The position numbers and the translations under genes are program-made. A stretch of DNA of 64,000 bases from Nitrospirota bacterium (GTDB lineage: Bacteria > Nitrospirota > Thermodesulfovibrionia > Thermodesulfovibrionales > SM23-35). Shown here piece by piece: positions 27,794-34,939 of the stretch (positions are counted from its first letter, which is position 1; every line of letters begins with the position of its first letter). A model generated the notes under the pieces. That model was not told where the DNA came from. It was given only the letters and a program-made list of their open reading frames with translations, and ran no database searches. The stretch lies in NCBI GenBank assembly GCA_014859105.1, contig JACUUX010000004.1, positions 1-64,000 of the forward strand, in the 5' to 3' direction.

Positions 27794-27828
27794 AAAAAGC
27801 CTGTTTCTTGAAGGTAAACAGGCTTTTT
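27794..27828 (-). terminator. Intrinsic terminator in the sigma-factor leader
   Basis: On the minus strand AAAAAGCCTGTTT and AAACAGGCTTTTT form a perfect stem around a 9-base loop, ending in a U tract. It lies between the c-di-GMP aptamer and the ribosome-binding site, so it is the expression platform of the riboswitch. Confidence 0.88.
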
Positions 27829-27840
27829 AACGATCTATTA

Positions 27841-27969
27841 AGCTCTGCTTCTTCGGCAGCCCGGCTATCCTTAATTATTTTAGTAAGGATCCTGTGGCTT
27901 TGTGCCCTCCGGTTACCCGGAGTTTACCTTTTCGGAAACAAAAATCAACTTCTTTGCTAACAAAGAGCT
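27841..27969 (-). promoter_or_regulatory. c-di-GMP-I riboswitch (GEMM-I)
   Basis: Read on the minus strand, the leader contains AAGGTAAAC, a CTCCGG-GTAA-CCGGAG hairpin with a GNRA tetraloop, then GGCACAAAGCCACAGGATCC. The last helix ends in GGATAGCCGGGCTGCCG. These are the ordered consensus pieces of GEMM-I (GGCAAACC, GNRA hairpin, CGCAAAGCC, then the GxAGCxGGGxTxCCG closing part). The outer AGCTCT/AGAGCT pair closes the aptamer. The base aligning with the ligand-contacting G20 appears to be G, favouring c-di-GMP over cGAMP. A transcription terminator follows. Whether ligand turns the sigma gene on or off cannot be read reliably. Confidence 0.87.
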
Positions 27970-27979
27970 GATGGCTTTA

Positions 27980-28008
27980 ATTAAATTAAATTTAATAATA
28001 ATTGTCAA
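27980..28008 (-). promoter_or_regulatory. Promoter of the riboswitch-sigma transcript
   Basis: On the minus strand TTGACA (28008-28003) and TTTAAT (27985-27980) are 17 bases apart. This is a near-consensus sigma-70 promoter whose start point would fall just before the aptamer. Confidence 0.75.
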
Positions 28009-28097
28009 TACTAAGCCATAAAATAATGAATTTTATATATAGGAATTATCTATAAATATCTTGTATAGACTTTTTAATATGAAAAAGAATATTTGAT

Positions 28098-28232
28098 ACC
28101 TAATTTGAGCGATTCTTTTGACAAATCAAGGACAGCCGAGACGTCTGTCCTGCCTGAAAGGTGAGCCTTCAAACCCGTAGGACAGGCGTCTCGCCTGTCA
28201 TCATTATGAGATAATAAATCATCAATTTAGGT
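28098..28232. mobile_element. MITE-like element, copy 1
   Basis: The 135-base element is bounded by imperfect inverted ends: ACCTAATTTGAGCGATT on the left, and ACCTAAATTGATGATTT on the opposite strand at the right. It carries internal GGACAG...CTGTCC palindromes. A copy of about 141 bases in the same orientation lies at 60352-60492. It has no coding capacity. It lies in the 544-base gap between the sigma factor and the YkgJ-type gene, which otherwise holds the riboswitch, its promoter and terminator. Confidence 0.85.
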
Positions 28233-28301
28233 GAAATAAAAATACATCTTTATAATATATAATAATTATAATTATCAAAAACACCGAGGAGGGATTATTT
28301 A

Positions 28302-28766
28302 ATGGAAGAAGATGGAAAGCCCTGTTTAAATGTAAATGAAGAAGATATACCCATATCAGAGGAAGAACGCGCTTATATAAAGAAAATGTTGCAAAAACTT
28401 ATTAAATTTGGAATGGCAGGAATCTATGGTGACGAAGATAATAAGGAAGAAGAAGTCTTATACGATCATGACGGAAGGAAGGATATCTGTAAAGCTGTTT
28501 GTTGCAGCTTTAATTTTGCCCTTACAAAAGAAGAGGTTGAAAAGGGGATAATAAAATGGAATCGGGAATGGCCTTATTTTATATCAAAGGATGAAGACGG
28601 ATATTGTTCTCATCTAAACAGGGAAACCCTTGTGTGTGAGATCTGGGAAGATAGACCTCAGAGATGCCGCAAATATGATTGCAGAAAAGATCCGAATGTC
28701 TGGAATGACTGGGAGAAGGGAATAATCAATAAAGAAGCTTTCAAGCACCTTCCTGAAAAAGATTAG
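28302..28766 (+). CDS. YkgJ-family cysteine cluster protein
   Basis: The 154-residue cytoplasmic protein has the CKAVCCSF cluster, a downstream CSHLNRETLVC pair and CRKYDCR, matching the YkgJ/CxxCxxCC family, which is thought to bind zinc or iron-sulfur. Family members are often of unknown function, and no substrate can be inferred. A strong GAGGAGGG site precedes the ATG. It is transcribed alone and converges on the TPR lipoprotein gene with an 18-base gap. Confidence 0.85.
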   Translation: MEEDGKPCLNVNEEDIPISEEERAYIKKMLQKLIKFGMAGIYGDEDNKEEEVLYDHDGRKDICKAVCCSFNFALTKEEVEKGIIKWNREWPYFISKDEDGYCSHLNRETLVCEIWEDRPQRCRKYDCRKDPNVWNDWEKGIINKEAFKHLPEKD

Positions 28767-28784
28767 AGGATTAAATATAAATTA

Positions 28785-29297
28785 TTACTTTTTTAACTTT
28801 CTTATCTTATCGAGCGTATCCTGATAGATATCTGTTTTTGCTGGATTGAGCTCCATTGCTTTCACTGCAAGCTCTTCAGCCTCATCCAGTTTTTCCCTTC
28901 TTATGTAATAAAGCCATGCAAGGTTATTGTACGCATCTGCGTTTTTCGGGTCTCTCTTTATGGCCTCTTTATAATTTGATTCAGCCTTGTCGTATTCCCC
29001 TTTCTGGAAATATAGATTACCGATATATAGATATGCCAACGGTAGTTTCTTCGAAGCTGTTTTATATTCTTTAAGGGCGATATTCAATTCCCCCTTTTTT
29101 TCATATGTTACGCCTAAGTTCAGATGTTCCTCGGGGCTCAAGGGGTCATCAAGTATTATTATTCTCGGAAAGGCACAACCGAAAAAGCATAGGGCTAAGA
29201 GCATAGAGCACAGAGTATAGACTATAGAATAAGTTAAATGGTTAGGGTTACCAAGCTCGTTTCGTCTAAAAAAGTTCATTGGGTTTATTGAGTTCAT
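28785..29297 (-). CDS. TPR lipoprotein (partner of the C39 peptidase)
   Basis: The 170-residue protein has three TPR motifs (HLNLGVTYEKKGELNIALKE, LYIGNLYFQKGEYDKAES and AYNNLAWLYYIRREKLDEAEE segments). A hydrophobic leader ends in LCFFGC, a plausible lipoprotein signal. In PA2778-family proteins a C39 peptidase and TPRs are in one polypeptide, and here the two halves are separate genes in order. The 5' end is unusual: the leader is encoded by degenerate 7-base and 9-base tandem repeats, so the start at 29297 is uncertain. Confidence 0.75.
   Translation of the reverse strand: MNSINPMNFFRRNELGNPNHLTYSIVYTLCSMLLALCFFGCAFPRIIILDDPLSPEEHLNLGVTYEKKGELNIALKEYKTASKKLPLAYLYIGNLYFQKGEYDKAESNYKEAIKRDPKNADAYNNLAWLYYIRREKLDEAEELAVKAMELNPAKTDIYQDTLDKIRKLKK
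29186..29224. repeat. Degenerate 7-base tandem repeat
   Basis: On the minus strand successive units read ACTCTGT, GCTCTAT, GCTCTTA, GCCCTAT, GCTTTTT, consensus GCTCTAT. The tract lies inside the TPR lipoprotein gene and encodes part of its hydrophobic leader. Confidence 0.7.
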
Positions 29298-29313
29298 TGA
29301 GTCTCTTGAGTTT
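29275..29313. repeat. Degenerate 9-base tandem repeat
   Basis: On the minus strand the units ACTCAAGAG, ACTCAATGA, ACTCAATAA, ACCCAATGA follow one another, consensus ACTCAATGA. The tract overlaps the start of the TPR lipoprotein frame. A looser GTTTCTYGG-type repetition continues to about 29360. Confidence 0.65.
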
Positions 29314-29439
29314 TATAACCCGAGAAACCGTGTAACCCCAAGAAACTATGTAAACTCTTTTACACGTTACCGATATGGGCATCTTGGCCATAAAACCGTC
29401 TGACGCCTCAGTTGCAATTTGCACTTTACTTTCAAGCAT

Positions 29440-30003
29440 TCATTTGGGTTTTATTAGCAGCGTCCAGTAGTTTGTTTTTCCCCACGCCTTAACAAAGTCC
29501 TTTTTATATATAAATTTCTCTTTTTTCTTTCCTGAATTTATTATCAAGCCATTCTCATTGTATCCTACAACAACCATGAAATGGTTTATCCTGTGAAAAG
29601 AAATTCCAAAGTCAACGAGAACAATCACCGGGTAATTGGAATCAATGTTCCTCTTAAGGTCTTCTACATCTCCATCATATTGAATTGCATTCAGACCTTT
29701 TCTCTGAGCATAAAGAAGCATGTCGATGTTTAATGTCCCCCTTGCACTTTCACTGAATATTTCTCTTGCAATCTCGTCAGTGCTTGCGTTTATTCCCCAA
29801 TAGTTTAATACGCCGGCGAGAGATGAAGGGCCACATTGATAATCATCTTGAGGGAAAAAGGGTACATTTTCAATTAATCGCACCTTGCTGGACTGAGGAA
29901 TTTCATCCGCAGTGGTACATGAATGTATTGAAAACGATATCAAAAGAATATAAAAAATGCTGATTCTAAAAGCGATCATGACAAGATTAAAACATTTAAT
30001 CAA
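29440..30003 (-). CDS. PA2778-like C39-family cysteine peptidase (lipoprotein)
   Basis: The 187-residue protein has a hydrophobic leader ending in SIHSC (Cys29, a candidate lipidation site). The papain-like C39 fold follows: FPQDDYQCGPSSLAGVLNYWG with catalytic Cys57, and HFMVVVGY containing the catalytic histidine. This is the hallmark of the PA2778 family, where the peptidase is fused to TPRs. Here the TPRs are a separate downstream gene. No ABC exporter is present, so it is not a bacteriocin-processing peptidase. It lies between the PA2779-like gene and the TPR gene, in that order. Its substrate is unknown. Confidence 0.85.
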   Translation of the reverse strand: MIKCFNLVMIAFRISIFYILLISFSIHSCTTADEIPQSSKVRLIENVPFFPQDDYQCGPSSLAGVLNYWGINASTDEIAREIFSESARGTLNIDMLLYAQRKGLNAIQYDGDVEDLKRNIDSNYPVIVLVDFGISFHRINHFMVVVGYNENGLIINSGKKKEKFIYKKDFVKAWGKTNYWTLLIKPK

Positions 30004-30044
30004 AGAATTTCTCGAAGCGCTGCCGGGGATAGTTCATTATAATG

Positions 30045-30087
30045 TATACAGGAAAGGCCGCTACTGAATATCGGCCTTTCCTGTATA
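30045..30087. other. Long perfect hairpin between the PA2779- and PA2778-like genes
   Basis: TATACAGGAAAGGCCG at 30045-30060 pairs perfectly with CGGCCTTTCCTGTATA at 30072-30087 around an 11-base loop. It sits in the 111-base gap between two genes on the minus strand. It could be a partial terminator, an mRNA stabiliser or a processing site setting the expression ratio. No T tract follows on the minus strand. Confidence 0.75.
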
Positions 30088-30114
30088 TAAACATGTACGG
30101 ATATATATCCAATC

Positions 30115-30510
30115 TTATCTGGTTATAATAACTTTATGACCTGTGATATTCAGCAAGACAACAATAAGTATTGCAATTATCAGCAGTGCAATTATTACTC
30201 CAAGCACATCGCCCTGCCCTACTTTCAGTTCGTCTAATTTAAGGGCAATCTGGTGAATCTGCTGATCGCTGAGCTGTTCAAGTCTCTTCTGGATTTCATC
30301 CTCTGTAAGACCAAATTGTTTTAGCCTTTTGCTGATTGCTTTAACTTCAAGCACCTTTTGAATTTTTTCGAGGTCCGAATTCCTGTCTACCTGTGCAAGG
30401 GCTATTATTTCAGAAGGTGCCAAACCAGCTTCTACTCTTGGTGCAATGCTTATAATAAACATTGCAATAACAAGATACCATGTCAATTGTTTCATAAAAG
30501 GAAATCTCAT
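30115..30510 (-). CDS. PA2779-like small membrane protein
   Basis: The 131-residue protein has an N-terminal signal/anchor, then a helical segment (LKQFGLTEDEIQKRLEQLSDQQIHQIALKLDEL, given in parts), and ends in a strong C-terminal membrane helix (GVIIALLIIAILIVVLLNITG). Size, the 'GLTEDEIQKRL...LSDQQ' pattern and the C-terminal anchor match the PA2779 family, which co-occurs with PA2778-type C39 peptidases. The family has no defined function. GGAGGTG precedes the start. It follows the Mla operon by 74 bases. Confidence 0.85.
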   Translation of the reverse strand: MRFPFMKQLTWYLVIAMFIISIAPRVEAGLAPSEIIALAQVDRNSDLEKIQKVLEVKAISKRLKQFGLTEDEIQKRLEQLSDQQIHQIALKLDELKVGQGDVLGVIIALLIIAILIVVLLNITGHKVIITR

Positions 30511-30584
30511 AAGATACGATTCACCTCCTTTCTTTTTAGTTTATTATGTAAAACCACGAGGTTATTTTTTTCTATGTTTTCTTC

Positions 30585-32072
30585 TCATCGTGCCGATATA
30601 CTCGGTAGGGTACCGAAAAGATATTTAAGGTCTTCATCCTCGAATCTCAGCCCTATACCCGCATAACCACCACGCCATTTTCTATTAAGGATGTTGTCTG
30701 CACCTGCTGATAAAAACAGATTTTTGAAGATAAAATAGTCAACCCCGATTTTAAGATGGGGATTCTTAGCTCCTGCCTCGTCACCGGAGAAATCCCATAT
30801 ATCTGCTGTAATCCTTCCTTTATCATCATGGAAGAAATAGTCGCTCCCAACACCAAATGTATTTTCCGTAATTCCTATTCTCAGAGCAGCATCCTGATGC
30901 CTCATGGCAAATTGTGCTGTAAATTCTATCCTTTTTCTTATGTCTTCTTTTACGACTCTCGTTGTTTCTGTTTCTGTTGTCCTTATTGTTTCTGTGGTTG
31001 TAACCCTGCCTATAGGGTCTCCTACAACACCGAGGATATAGTACTTGTCGGGTTTCGGTTGAAGCGTTACATAAAAATAGCCCTTTGCATCGTCAAGTTT
31101 TGTAAGATATTCTATCTGAAAGTTAACGAAAGTTCTGAATCTTTCGATAGAAGACACGGTCCTTTCGAGTCCCTCTGCAGCTCTGCTTACAGATTCGTAA
31201 AGCCTTTCATCTTTTATAAGTTTGCCCAGCGTTCCTTCTCCTTTTTCTATTTTACCTGCAATCTGATCTAAAGAGTCGGTTGTTTTCTTTATGGATGGCC
31301 TGTTTTCCTCGACCATTGTCTTCAGTTCCATGGCAGCTTTGTTCAGATTGGCTACAAGTTGAGGACCTTCGGTTTTCAGGGAATCAGAAAAATCTTTAAT
31401 ATTACTCGCAGCAGTTGAAACAGTCTCTTTATTCTCTTCAATAAGCTCATTAATTGAAGAAGCGAGGTTGCTGATATTGTCAAGGGTGGTTCTCATTTTT
31501 TTGTCATTCACATCGATTGTTTCTTTAAGGCTTATAGTAATATCCTTCAAATTCAAAATTGAATCCCTTAAGGCATTTTTCGCTTCAGATGTCCCAAGAG
31601 TTTCATTGAGTGTTTCAGCGAGTATATTTATATTTTCTGAGACGGCAGTAAGGTTACGTGTCAGATCATCAAGATCTACTATCTCGATTACATTTCTCAC
31701 AATAGCACCATGCTCCAAGGCAGGCTCTTTAGAGCCGGTCTTGATTTCAAGATATTTGTCTCCGAGAAGACCTGCTGCTTTAATCGTAGCACTTGCATCA
31801 CTGTATAACTTAACATCCTTATCCATTTTCACGGTCAATTTAGCCTTGCCGTCTTTAAGTTCAATTTTTTCAATCACGCCTGCATCTACGCCTGCGACCT
31901 TGACCTTTGTCTTTTCATTAAGGCCTGCGATGTTGTTAAAATAGACATAAACTGCATGTCCTTCTTTTTTTATCCAGTCCAGCCCGCCAATCTTGAATGT
32001 CATAAACGCTAAAATGGCAATAACTGTAACAGCAAAAATTCCGACTTTAAGCTCAGTTGAAAGCCCTCTCAT
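30585..32072 (-). CDS. MlaD/MCE-domain protein with C-terminal beta-barrel-like domain
   Basis: The 495-residue protein has an N-terminal transmembrane anchor followed by an MCE domain (about 35-125). A long helical/coiled segment (about 130-300) and a beta-rich C-terminus (about 310-495) ending in alternating hydrophobic residues resemble the barrel-like domains of deltaproteobacterial MCE proteins. MCE proteins bind phospholipids and bridge the inner and outer membrane. It is much longer than E. coli MlaD (about 180). A Thr-rich linker (TTTETIRTTETETTR) precedes the barrel-like part. It overlaps mlaF by 20 bases. Confidence 0.9.
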   Translation of the reverse strand: MRGLSTELKVGIFAVTVIAILAFMTFKIGGLDWIKKEGHAVYVYFNNIAGLNEKTKVKVAGVDAGVIEKIELKDGKAKLTVKMDKDVKLYSDASATIKAAGLLGDKYLEIKTGSKEPALEHGAIVRNVIEIVDLDDLTRNLTAVSENINILAETLNETLGTSEAKNALRDSILNLKDITISLKETIDVNDKKMRTTLDNISNLASSINELIEENKETVSTAASNIKDFSDSLKTEGPQLVANLNKAAMELKTMVEENRPSIKKTTDSLDQIAGKIEKGEGTLGKLIKDERLYESVSRAAEGLERTVSSIERFRTFVNFQIEYLTKLDDAKGYFYVTLQPKPDKYYILGVVGDPIGRVTTTETIRTTETETTRVVKEDIRKRIEFTAQFAMRHQDAALRIGITENTFGVGSDYFFHDDKGRITADIWDFSGDEAGAKNPHLKIGVDYFIFKNLFLSAGADNILNRKWRGGYAGIGLRFEDEDLKYLFGTLPSISAR

Positions 32073-32826
32073 AATTTACCCCTTCTATCTTGATTGGACC
32101 CGAAGCACTCCCTGTTATAAACTGCTTCACAACGGGATTCTCTGTATTCTTTATCTGGTCGGGAGTTCCTACCTCTATTATCTTTCCATCGTAGAGCACG
32201 GCTATCCTGTCACCGATCTTATATGCGCTGTTCATATCATGTGTTATAGCGACGGAGGTAACAGAAAGATGTTTTTTCATCTCTGCAACAAGTTCATTTA
32301 TTGCATCTGCCATAATGGGGTCAAGGCCTGTTGTTGGCTCATCGTAAAGAAGTATTTCAGGTTCGTGGGCAATAGCCCTTGCGAGTCCCACCCTTTTTTT
32401 CATGCCGCCCGATAGTTCTGCCGGCATCAAATCCTCTACCCCGACAAGTCCGACCAGCCTCAATTTTTCAATAGCCACAGCTTTTGCCTCTTTTTCATTC
32501 AATTTTTTATGTCTCATAAGTGCAAATCCCACATTCTCCCATACGCACATGGAATCGAAGAGAGCCGACATCTGAAAAAGCATACCAAATTTCTTCCTTA
32601 TTTCATAGAGTTCTTTTTCTTTCAGTGTTGTTATATCTGTGCTGTTTATAAGAATGTTACCTTCATCTGGTTTTAATATACCAATAATATGTTTTAAAAG
32701 CACACTTTTTCCTGAACCACTTCCTCCGATAACAACCATGCTTTCACCTTTTTCAACCTCAAGGTCAATCCCTTTAAGTACCTTATGTTTGCCAAAAGAT
32801 TTATGTAAATTTATAATTTCTATCAT
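32053..32826 (-). CDS. mlaF: Phospholipid ABC transporter ATPase MlaF
   Basis: The 257-residue ATPase has Walker A GGSGSGKS, signature LSGGMKKRVGLARAI and Walker B LLYDEPTTGLDP. It powers MlaE-type phospholipid transport between the inner and outer membranes. The length and the Mkl-type signature are standard. It overlaps mlaE by 4 bases and mlaD by 20 bases, so translation is coupled. Confidence 0.93.
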   Translation of the reverse strand: MIEIINLHKSFGKHKVLKGIDLEVEKGESMVVIGGSGSGKSVLLKHIIGILKPDEGNILINSTDITTLKEKELYEIRKKFGMLFQMSALFDSMCVWENVGFALMRHKKLNEKEAKAVAIEKLRLVGLVGVEDLMPAELSGGMKKRVGLARAIAHEPEILLYDEPTTGLDPIMADAINELVAEMKKHLSVTSVAITHDMNSAYKIGDRIAVLYDGKIIEVGTPDQIKNTENPVVKQFITGSASGPIKIEGVNYERAFN

Positions 32827-33596
32827 TTAAACAACCATGCTGAAAGAAAATAGTCAGATATGAGTATTGTCATACAAGATAAAACCACTGCTCCTGTGGT
32901 TGCTTTTCCAACACCCTCTGCCCCACCTGTTGTATAAAACCCTTTATAACAACTGATTAGTGAAATGCTTGCACCAAAAAATCCGGCCTTGAGAAGTCCA
33001 TTATAAATATCGCTTACCTCAAGATAATCCCAGGTTCGATTCCAGTAGACTATTGAACTTGTATCAAAAAGCCCTACTGTTACAAAATAACCACCTATTA
33101 TTCCTGTTATATTGGCAATTGCAGCCAGTGCAGGTAACATCAAAATGCCCGCTATAAATCTTGGTACAATCAGATATTTAACAGGATTAGTTGCCAATGT
33201 TTCGAGAGCATCTATCTGCTCTGTTACCCTCATCGTACCTAACTCTGCTGCCATAGCAGCACCTGCCCTTCCGGCAACAATAAGTCCTGTGAGTACAGGG
33301 CCGAGCTCTCTGGTCATAGAAAGGGCGACAACTGTCCCAACCAGTGATTCAGCACCAAATCTTTTGAACCCTGTAAAAGTCTGAAGAGCGAAAACCATTC
33401 CTGTAAAAACAGCGGTTACCAGTACAACAGGCAGAGATTTTATTCCTATTTCAAGCATCTGTTTGAAGGTGTTCCTTATTTCCGGAGGAGGGATTACAAG
33501 CTGTTTAATCGCTAAAGAAAAAAGGATTAATATTTTGCCAAGTTCTTCAGAAAACCTGATAACCGTCCTTCCTATCAGTTCAATGAGATTCAACAT
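32823..33596 (-). CDS. mlaE: Phospholipid ABC transporter permease MlaE
   Basis: The 257-residue permease has five to six membrane helices and the family signatures ALQTFTGFKRFGAESLVG, MTRELGPVLTGLIVAGR and AAMAAELGTMRVTEQIDAL (split by loop). It forms the inner-membrane channel for MlaF. It overlaps alr by 17 bases at its start and mlaF by 4 at its end. Confidence 0.93.
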   Translation of the reverse strand: MLNLIELIGRTVIRFSEELGKILILFSLAIKQLVIPPPEIRNTFKQMLEIGIKSLPVVLVTAVFTGMVFALQTFTGFKRFGAESLVGTVVALSMTRELGPVLTGLIVAGRAGAAMAAELGTMRVTEQIDALETLATNPVKYLIVPRFIAGILMLPALAAIANITGIIGGYFVTVGLFDTSSIVYWNRTWDYLEVSDIYNGLLKAGFFGASISLISCYKGFYTTGGAEGVGKATTGAVVLSCMTILISDYFLSAWLFK

Positions 33597-34728
33597 AAAT
33601 TCTCTTTGATCTGTTACCGAGGGATGTCAGGGTTTCATAAGGGATTGTATTCGACCTGTATGCAAGTTCCTGTGCATTTATTAATTCATTTCCCCGTCTT
33701 CCAAGGATTATAACTTCGTCGTTTTCATTGCTATCCTTTATATCAGTAAGATCCACCATGGTCAGATCCATGCAAACCTTACCAACAACCGGCACACGTT
33801 TGCCCTTTACAATAACATCTGCATTATTTGAAAAAAGCCTGCTATATCCATCAGCGTATCCAATGGGTAAAACACCTATTTTACCCGGCCTTTTTGTAAT
33901 GAATGTCCTTCCATAACTTATTGGTATACCGGCAGGTATATCCCTTATGCACAAAATTCTGGTTTTGACCATCATGGCTGGCACAAGGTAATTTAAAGAT
34001 TCTCCCCAACCCTCTTTATCTAAAGGGAGGTTTGGGGGGTTTTTAATTAAAGGAGAATAACCATAAAGCATTAAACCTGGTCTGACCGCATCAAGATGCG
34101 CATCTTGATATGTAATAACAGCTGCACTGTTAGCTATATGTGAAAATATATTTCTCTTTAAAATTTTAGATATCTCGTCCCTTATTCCAATAAACCTGTC
34201 AAGCTGTAAATGGGCGTATGACCTGTCAGAAAGATCGGCTTCAGAAAAATGACTTAAAATTCCCACTAATTCTATGCCGGGTGTTTCTGCTATTTTAAAT
34301 AATGTTTTGACTGTTTCATTCCCGATGAGGCCCAGCCTTCCCATGCCTGTATCAACCTTTACATGAACTTTTATTTTTTTCCCCCGTTTTAATGCCTCAT
34401 TTGATATCGACAATGCCATCTGTTCATTATATATGACAGGTATAAGGTGGTAATCAAAAAAGTCTTTTATATTTCCATTATCAAAAAACACTATTATGGG
34501 AGTATTAAGATTTGCTTCCCTCAGCTCTATTGCTTCACTGGTATATGCAACTCCGAGAAAAGAAACTCCCTCTTTAATTAACCTTTTCGAAACCTCTACC
34601 GCTCCGTGACCATAAGCATCAGCTTTGACAACAGCAATTACCGGAAGGTTCCTGACAATCTCTTTAATTATTTGAAGGTTATGTGCTATCGCTGAAAGAG
34701 AGATTTCTGCGATAGCTCCTCTATGCAC
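33580..34728 (-). CDS. alr: Alanine racemase
   Basis: The 382-residue PLP enzyme makes D-alanine for peptidoglycan. The PLP-lysine motif [11 protein letters not shown] is present near residue 33 and the family C-terminal tail ([23 protein letters not shown], in parts) is intact. About 15 residues ([15 protein letters not shown]) near residue 230 are an in-frame insertion from a palindromic DNA repeat. They sit between conserved strands where most racemases have a short loop. The frame remains open, so the enzyme is probably functional. It overlaps tatA by 8 bases. Confidence 0.93.
   Translation of the reverse strand: MHRGAIAEISLSAIAHNLQIIKEIVRNLPVIAVVKADAYGHGAVEVSKRLIKEGVSFLGVAYTSEAIELREANLNTPIIVFFDNGNIKDFFDYHLIPVIYNEQMALSISNEALKRGKKIKVHVKVDTGMGRLGLIGNETVKTLFKIAETPGIELVGILSHFSEADLSDRSYAHLQLDRFIGIRDEISKILKRNIFSHIANSAAVITYQDAHLDAVRPGLMLYGYSPLIKNPPNLPLDKEGWGESLNYLVPAMMVKTRILCIRDIPAGIPISYGRTFITKRPGKIGVLPIGYADGYSRLFSNNADVIVKGKRVPVVGKVCMDLTMVDLTDIKDSNENDEVIILGRRGNELINAQELAYRSNTIPYETLTSLGNRSKRIYVESH
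34001..34040. repeat. Palindromic repeat inserted in frame in alr
   Basis: The segment TCTCCCCAACCCTCTTTATC followed by TAAAGGGAGGTTTGGGGGGT forms an imperfect palindrome. Elements of this CCCCxAACCCxCTTT type are dispersed in several bacterial genomes and can be translated when inserted in frame; this copy lies within alr and encodes [14 protein letters not shown]. Confidence 0.75.
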
Positions 34729-34939
34729 CTTTTTTTTCTTTTTCTATTTCTTCTTTTTTGCTTTCCTTTGTATCCCTGTCAGGCGTCACATCTATTTCGT
34801 CGGCCTCTTTGACACCTTTCTTGAAATTCCTGATTGCCTGACCTATTCCGCTGCCAATCTGAGGTAGCCTTGTTGCTCCAAACAAAACAACAACTATTAT
34901 CATGATAACAACCAATTCCTGCATACCTAACCCAAACAT
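34721..34939 (-). CDS. tatA: Twin-arginine translocase subunit TatA/E
   Basis: The 72-residue protein has an N-terminal membrane helix ([22 protein letters not shown]), the FG hinge, an amphipathic helix ([19 protein letters not shown]) and a charged tail, all typical of TatA/E. It forms the protein-conducting part for folded Tat substrates. It overlaps both neighbours (13 bases with mobA, 8 with alr). The position next to mobA fits, because many molybdoenzymes are Tat substrates. No tatC is present in the window. Confidence 0.92.
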   Translation of the reverse strand: MFGLGMQELVVIMIIVVVLFGATRLPQIGSGIGQAIRNFKKGVKEADEIDVTPDRDTKESKKEEIEKEKKGA

